Source: Hyaloperonospora brassicae (lineage: Eukaryota; Oomycota; Peronosporomycetes; Peronosporales; Peronosporaceae). From it: a stretch of DNA of 64,000 nucleotides. This document shows, one piece after another, positions 59,754 to 64,000 of this stretch; position 1 is the first letter of the stretch, and each line of letters starts with the position of its first letter. The stretch covers positions 1 through 64,000 of the forward strand of contig CANTFL010001109.1 in the NCBI GenBank assembly GCA_947650285.1. The letters run 5' to 3'. The notes below the pieces were generated by a model. It had not been told where the DNA came from. It did not search any database and saw only the letters and a program-made list of their open reading frames with translations. Both the position numbers and the translations under genes were made by a program.

Positions 59754-60710
59754 GTGAAGCAATCCACATCCCTTACTGAGGCCCATAAGGTCGCTCTTAA
59801 AAAGCTGGCCGCGGCTGTGGGCCCAGAATATGTAGAGTTCCTATCTGCGCAAGGTCCCGAAGTGCTAAATGCGCGTGTCCAGACCTTCATGCAGTATAAA
59901 ATGTCCCTTGTAGGGAAGGCCTCAAATCAAGCAGCGTCGGCTATGCCGAACGATGAGGCTTATTTCCGTCTCCATAATGGTGGACGTCAAACTTTACACC
60001 GAGAAGGACGGGGAAACCCTCACCCTCTGGATCCGTGAGATTGAGTTGGCCATGAGCTCTGGCCTTATCTCGCTGGAGTACCAGCGGGTCTCGCTGAATA
60101 TCGTTAAGCTCGATGGTGGGCTCTGACGTGTGGCACATCTTTTGACCTAGCGTTTCCCACATGGGATTCGCTCAAGTTATACCTTTTGCAAGTTTACTCG
60201 CCGCCTAACCAGGCTTATCGCGTGCAATCGTGCTTCTTGTCTACCCGCCAGGGTAAGAATGAGTTAACGGACTATGCCCAAGAGCTGGGAACTCTAATGG
60301 CTGCTATGCAGTCTGACCCTCTCCCTGAGACAGTCTGTGCGACTGTCTTCATGAAAGGTCTTTGCAATGGCGATACCAGGACCGAGGTGTTTCAGGTCCA
60401 TTCCTCTACTTTTGAAGAGGCGCTGAGCATCGTTTGGAATGCTGAGCACAACCGTAAGTCGGCCAGACTTGATTGGAACGGGTACAGCCCAAACTTTGCG
60501 TGGGTAGCGTCAGCAAATACTTCGGCTTACTGTAAGTTCGAACCGATGGATCTCAGCAATGCTGAAGATGAAGGTGAAGCGGAGCTTCAGGTTGCGGAGA
60601 AACGACAAAATGTGAGACGTTGTTATACGTGAGGAAGCACTAACCAATTGCGTCCCACTTTTCGTTTGAGCAAGCAGCGCCAGACTTCTATGAGTAAAAA
60701 GCATGGTTCC
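59754..60710 (+). pseudogene. Gag of the second gypsy element, broken
   Basis: The frame starts at GTG 59754 (a likely mutated ATG; an in-frame TGA lies just upstream) with SLTEAHKVALKKLAAAVGPE. It shifts frame near 59970-59990, continues as VKLYTEKDGETLTLWIREIE, and is open again at 60186-60632 (QGKNELTDYAQELGTLMAAM; FEEALSIVWNAEHNRKSARL), which is the capsid region. After LDLSNAEDE-like text, the zinc knuckle near 60619-60665 is damaged: CYT is followed by TGA instead of Cys, Gln replaces the expected His, and the last Cys is Phe. Gag forms the particle and packages RNA in active elements. Confidence 0.85.
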
Positions 60711-60884
60711 CACATGAAGTCTGGTATGGAACGGGGAAACGTCGACACACAGAAGGCGCAAAGTCGCCCTACTGGGGAAGAACTAGATTCTGTCACTTTT
60801 CTACGAGGTAGAGGAAAACAGGGCTTAGCCCTAAAGAGCTCTGTACCCGTCAGCACAGAGCGTGGATACAAGACTGGCTTGTAA

Positions 60885-61263
60885 GTCGCTGAGGCGACAG
60901 TAAAAGGCTTTGAGAAGCATTGGTCGATCCAAATTGACTCCGGAGCATCATGCAATTATGCTCGACGTCGTTTTCTTGAGAAAGGTCAGCGATATGCTAA
61001 AGCGCTCAAATCGCATGAAGGTGTTTCAATCACCGTTCGTTTAGCGCCTGGTAGTCGCGTCACCGTACCTAAAGTTCCGTTAAACTTAGGTGTGAAGTTT
61101 TTGGACTTTGACAGCATTGGAAGCTGCCTTGTCCTCGATTTGGATTCGAAATATGATAACATCCTGGGTATGGCTTAGCTTGAACGCCATGATCCATGGA
61201 TTGATTGGAGGTCAAAGACCTTAGGCGCAACGCGCAGTGTTCCTAGAGAAGCAATGAAGAGTC
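60885..61263 (+). pseudogene. Aspartic protease of the second gypsy element
   Basis: The frame contains the retropepsin core IQIDSGASCNYARRRFLE with the catalytic Asp-Ser-Gly at 60936-60944. The second conserved part is DNILGMA followed by TAG where the family has Trp, then LERHDPWIDWRSKTLGATR. The active-site triad is kept; only the stop and flanking breaks inactivate it. Confidence 0.85.
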
Positions 61264-62180
61264 ATGAACCCACTTTTGCTAGGCAACAAAATCACTATTG
61301 GAGCGAGCATTGACGGAGGATATGAACGTGCTGTACATTGGTATGCCCGAGTTGTCAATGGCATTGAGATTGATTGGAGGTTTTTCACCGTATGTGAAGA
61401 GGGTCGCTATCCGTTGAGTGATACTCGTTGTGATAATGAGTCACTGCATGCTGCAGGCATGGTTAACCTGGGGCTGAGACATCAAGAATGTAATTCCTAT
61501 GATGTGAGTAGGGTGGCACGTAAAGCTTCACCGAGTGAGGGCGGCCGCGATGGCACTTCACTTAATGTCGGTATTGACCATGATGGCGAAAAGTCGAAGC
61601 ATATGGGGCGAGGCCCACATTATGCACGTGAAGTGGTCCATGTAAATCCACTGGGTGAAGTGTTTGAGTTACGTAACTCCTCACCAGATGTCTTACAAGA
61701 CATGAGCTCTCGTATAGAGCGTGCTAAGATAAATAGAAACTACGAAGACTTTATTTAACCGGACTTTAAGAGGCGTAAGGTCTCGTTAAGGAGAGGATCC
61801 CGGTGTCGGGTGGACACGGTTAAGCGCTAAACGTTTAGGACGTCACGAAGTGGTAATTGTAACATTACAATATATAAACTTGTTAATGGAGTGACTAGCC
61901 ATGATGATGGCAAGTGAGATTCTTCCATCGTTAAATACTCTATTTGAGATAGACGAGATGTATGATGGTATATTCATCCACGCTCTTAAGGCAAGAGAGT
62001 TTTCCGACTTAGTGGTCATTCGACCTGATGTTGAGTTTAACTCATCCTCGTTGTTGAACCAGTCTGTCCTTGAGGATACGAAAGCAACACTTAGTGCGCA
62101 TTGAGGATCTGGGTTCCTTCAGGATCCGTTTTTTTTCATTTTTAAAGAGGTTTCAAGACGTGGTGTGTCACAAACCACCG
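61264..62180 (+). pseudogene. Protease-RT linker of the second gypsy element
   Basis: An open segment (61264-61758) and a second one (61901-62104) fill the space between protease and RT. They are charged, with no catalytic motif; the second holds FEIDEMYDGIFIHALKARE. Their position equals the broken linker at 5.1-6.1 kb in the first element. Confidence 0.6.
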
Positions 62181-62189
62181 TCCGTATTG

Positions 62190-62900
62190 CCTCCCGATAG
62201 AGGTGTACGTCATAAAATTGACTTAGTTCCTGGAACTAAATACTAAGTAACACGGCAGTGGCCTTTACCTGAGGAACAATGTGACGTCATTTACGACTTA
62301 TTTCGTGCAAAGCACGCAGCAGGAATGGTAAGTAAGAGCAAATATCCCCATTCCACACCAAACTTCTATGTCAAAAAGCCCAATGGGATGTGGCGCATTG
62401 TTCATGCTTAGAATAAGCTTAATGCGGCCACCATCCCTGCTCAGACACCAATTCCGAGGAAGGATGTTCTTCAGAACAATATGATGGGATGTACAATGTA
62501 CAGTGCGCTCGACTTAGTCGATTATTATTACCAGCTGCTCATCCGAGATAGCGATATTCCGCTGACAGCGCTCAACCCTCCGAGCTGTATGCTCTGGGAG
62601 TGCCTCGTTATGACGCAAGGGTTATTAAATGCCCCGGCTACATTCAATCGTCTTGTGACACAATTGTTCAGGCCTCATCGGCGTTATTCACAGACCTACT
62701 TTGATGACATCTTTGTCCATGGTCGTGCTATGAAAGGTCGGTCGCATGTGAACGAGCACATTAACCATTTTCGAGCTGTGTTCGTGTGTATGCGCACGAA
62801 TAAGTTGTATGTCAACGCATCTATATGAATCTTTGAGCATAAGAAATTTCTTTTTTAGTACTGCGTTGGGAGTCGAGTCCTTGGGGCGGATCCCGATAAG
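62190..62900 (+). pseudogene. Reverse transcriptase of the second gypsy element
   Basis: The fingers region reads RHKIDLVPGTKY, a stop, then VTRQWPLPEEQ and TPNFYVKKPNGMWRIVHA, then another stop before NKLNAATIPAQTPIPRKD. The open core (62481-62828) has MYSALDLVDYYYQLLIRD, LVMTQGLLNAPATFNRLV and the active-site box YFDDIFVHGRAM. Both catalytic Asp residues of the box are kept. Stops near 62245, 62408 and 62826 break the frame. Confidence 0.88.
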
Positions 62901-63648
62901 TTAAAATTCATGGTTGATTGGCAAGTTCCGAAGAACCAAAAATACTCACATAGTTGGCTTGGCCTTTCCAATTACTTACACAAGTACAGTGCGAATTACG
63001 CAGACATGACTCGGCCACTATCCAATCTCCTTAAAAATGATATGGAATGGTTCTGGACTATCATCAAGCATGATGCTTCTCAAGCAATGAAGTAGAGTCT
63101 GCTGCATGCACCAATCTTGGCTTTGCCCGATCCTGATCGAATTTCAGTGTCGTCTGTGATGCATCTGACTTTGCCATTGGTAGTGCCCTGTTACAAATAG
63201 ATATCGATAGAAGGAAACGCGTCATTGAGGTTGAGTCCGGGCATCTGAAAGCAGCTGAAAAGAGCTATCATGTTCATTACAAAGAGCTACTTGCAATGAA
63301 GTATTCTCTAGTCAAATTTAGAGTCCATATGCTTGGCTCTAAATCATTTGTGATCTATACCGATCATGCATCACGACACACTGCAACCCAGTCGCTTCAC
63401 CTCTCTCAGAGAATGGCTCGTTGGCTCTCATTCTTTGCCGAATATAACTTCGAGGTGAATTATAAGCCGGGGAAGCAGAATGCTTTGGCTGATGCGCTGT
63501 CTCGCAGGCCTGATAATGAGCTTGCTCATGTGACTACTCTGTTGTCGTCAGTCACTGACCTCATCCGTACGGCTTCAGCTAAGGATGAACAATGTGTAGC
63601 TCTGCTACGTTCTTCTGGGAGCGATGAGTACAAGGACTCAGACGTATA
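62901..63648 (+). pseudogene. RNase H region of the second gypsy element
   Basis: The connection part (LGLSNYLHKYSANYADMTRP) is followed after a stop near 63093 by RNase H text in another frame, including CDASDFAIGSALLQ-like wording near 63155-63195 and VHYKELLAMKYSLVKFRVHM near 63275-63320. The end is SFVIYTDHASRHTATQSLHL and LADALSRRPDNE, closing with TAA at 63647. Confidence 0.85.
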
Positions 63649-63649
63649 A

Positions 63650-64000
63650 TTGTCGGCGAAATTACGTGCGAGGATATATCGATATTCCATTGATCAAGGC
63701 CTGTTGTGCTATAGCACGGACGTTGAAGATACTCCTCGATACGGTGTCCCTTATGGTGAGGAGTTGAAGTATTGGATCCTCTATGAGGGGCATGATAATG
63801 CGTTGTGTGGTCATCTCGGTCGTGAGAAAGCCTATGGCTTGGTTAGATAATGCCATCGGTGGCTCAAACTCTATAGAAGGGTCAGTACTAGTGCATACGT
63901 GTGAAACGTGGTAACGAATGAAATCCTCAGTACATGCGGCTGCGCCGCTAGCTAATTTGTTTGTACCCAAGGGGTTTTGGAACTCCATCGTCATGAACTT
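63650..64000 (+). pseudogene. Integrase start of the second gypsy element
   Basis: The frame from about 63650 contains the HHCC zinc-binding start (LYEGHDNALCGHLGREKAYG). After a frame change near 63845-63890 it continues as VHTCETW, a stop, RMKSSVHAAAPLANL and GFWNSIVMN to the window end. The second Cys of the CxxC pair is read as Trp. The catalytic core lies beyond 64000. Confidence 0.8.

Larger units (their letters stand above)
59403..64000 (+). mobile_element. Second Ty3/gypsy LTR retrotransposon, truncated by the window end
   Basis: The plus strand holds, in order, an LTR (59403-59695), primer-binding site, gag with a zinc-knuckle remnant, protease, RT, RNase H and the start of integrase. 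Order and wording match the minus-strand element at the left end, so both belong to related lineages. Several single-base stops and frameshifts break the polyprotein, but domains are better kept than in the first element. The 3' part, including any antisense frame, lies outside. Confidence 0.92.

Overview
The window looks like nuclear DNA of a plant-pathogenic oomycete, probably a member of the Peronosporales (Phytophthora or downy mildew type). Three things point there. Two secreted proteins carry RXLR-EER-type leaders followed by WY/LWY-like helical modules. The housekeeping genes are compact, mostly intronless and GC-rich. The flanks are filled with decayed Ty3/gypsy elements. The species cannot be named from sequence alone; the GxLR leader form of one effector resembles variants known from downy mildews.

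Layout. 1-8162: a decayed Ty3/gypsy element on the minus strand. It has a 3' LTR remnant, polypurine tract, pol and gag relics, primer-binding site and 5' LTR. Between integrase and 3' LTR it carries a long decayed reading frame of opposite polarity. 8260-13978: a diverged segmental duplicate made of an NEMF/Rqc2 pseudogene, a duplicated spacer and an intact RXLR-like effector. 14.0-15.3 kb: spacer with an LTR relic. 16.3-34.0 kb: the conserved gene block. It holds a MYND-like/SAP/CXC protein, a frameshifted relic gene, an IQ-coiled-coil-PX protein with two introns, a mitochondrial-type DEAD-box helicase, a Prp43/DHX15-type DEAH helicase, a six-helix YrhK-like membrane protein, and a Dicer-type helicase with a dimerisation domain but no RNase III. 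34.1-37.0 kb: spacer with LTR relics in opposite orientations. 37.07-43.36 kb: the intact partner of the duplication (NEMF/Rqc2, spacer, second effector). 44-59.4 kb: an AT-rich stretch without supportable genes, holding TE relics, hairpins and a triplet-repeat island. 59403-64000: a second, plus-strand Ty3/gypsy element cut by the window end.

How the parts relate. The conserved block serves RNA metabolism (Prp43-like spliceosome/ribosome helicase, DEAD-box helicase, Dicer-type helicase), ribosome quality control (NEMF), and probably phosphoinositide-linked traffic (PX) and chromatin or transcription (CXC/SAP). The two effectors lie at the edges of this block next to transposon-rich DNA. Each is head-to-head with a copy of NEMF, so effector and housekeeping gene were duplicated together and only the effector stayed open in both copies. 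The two gypsy elements share the same primer-binding motif and belong to related lineages; both are inactivated by stops and frameshifts.
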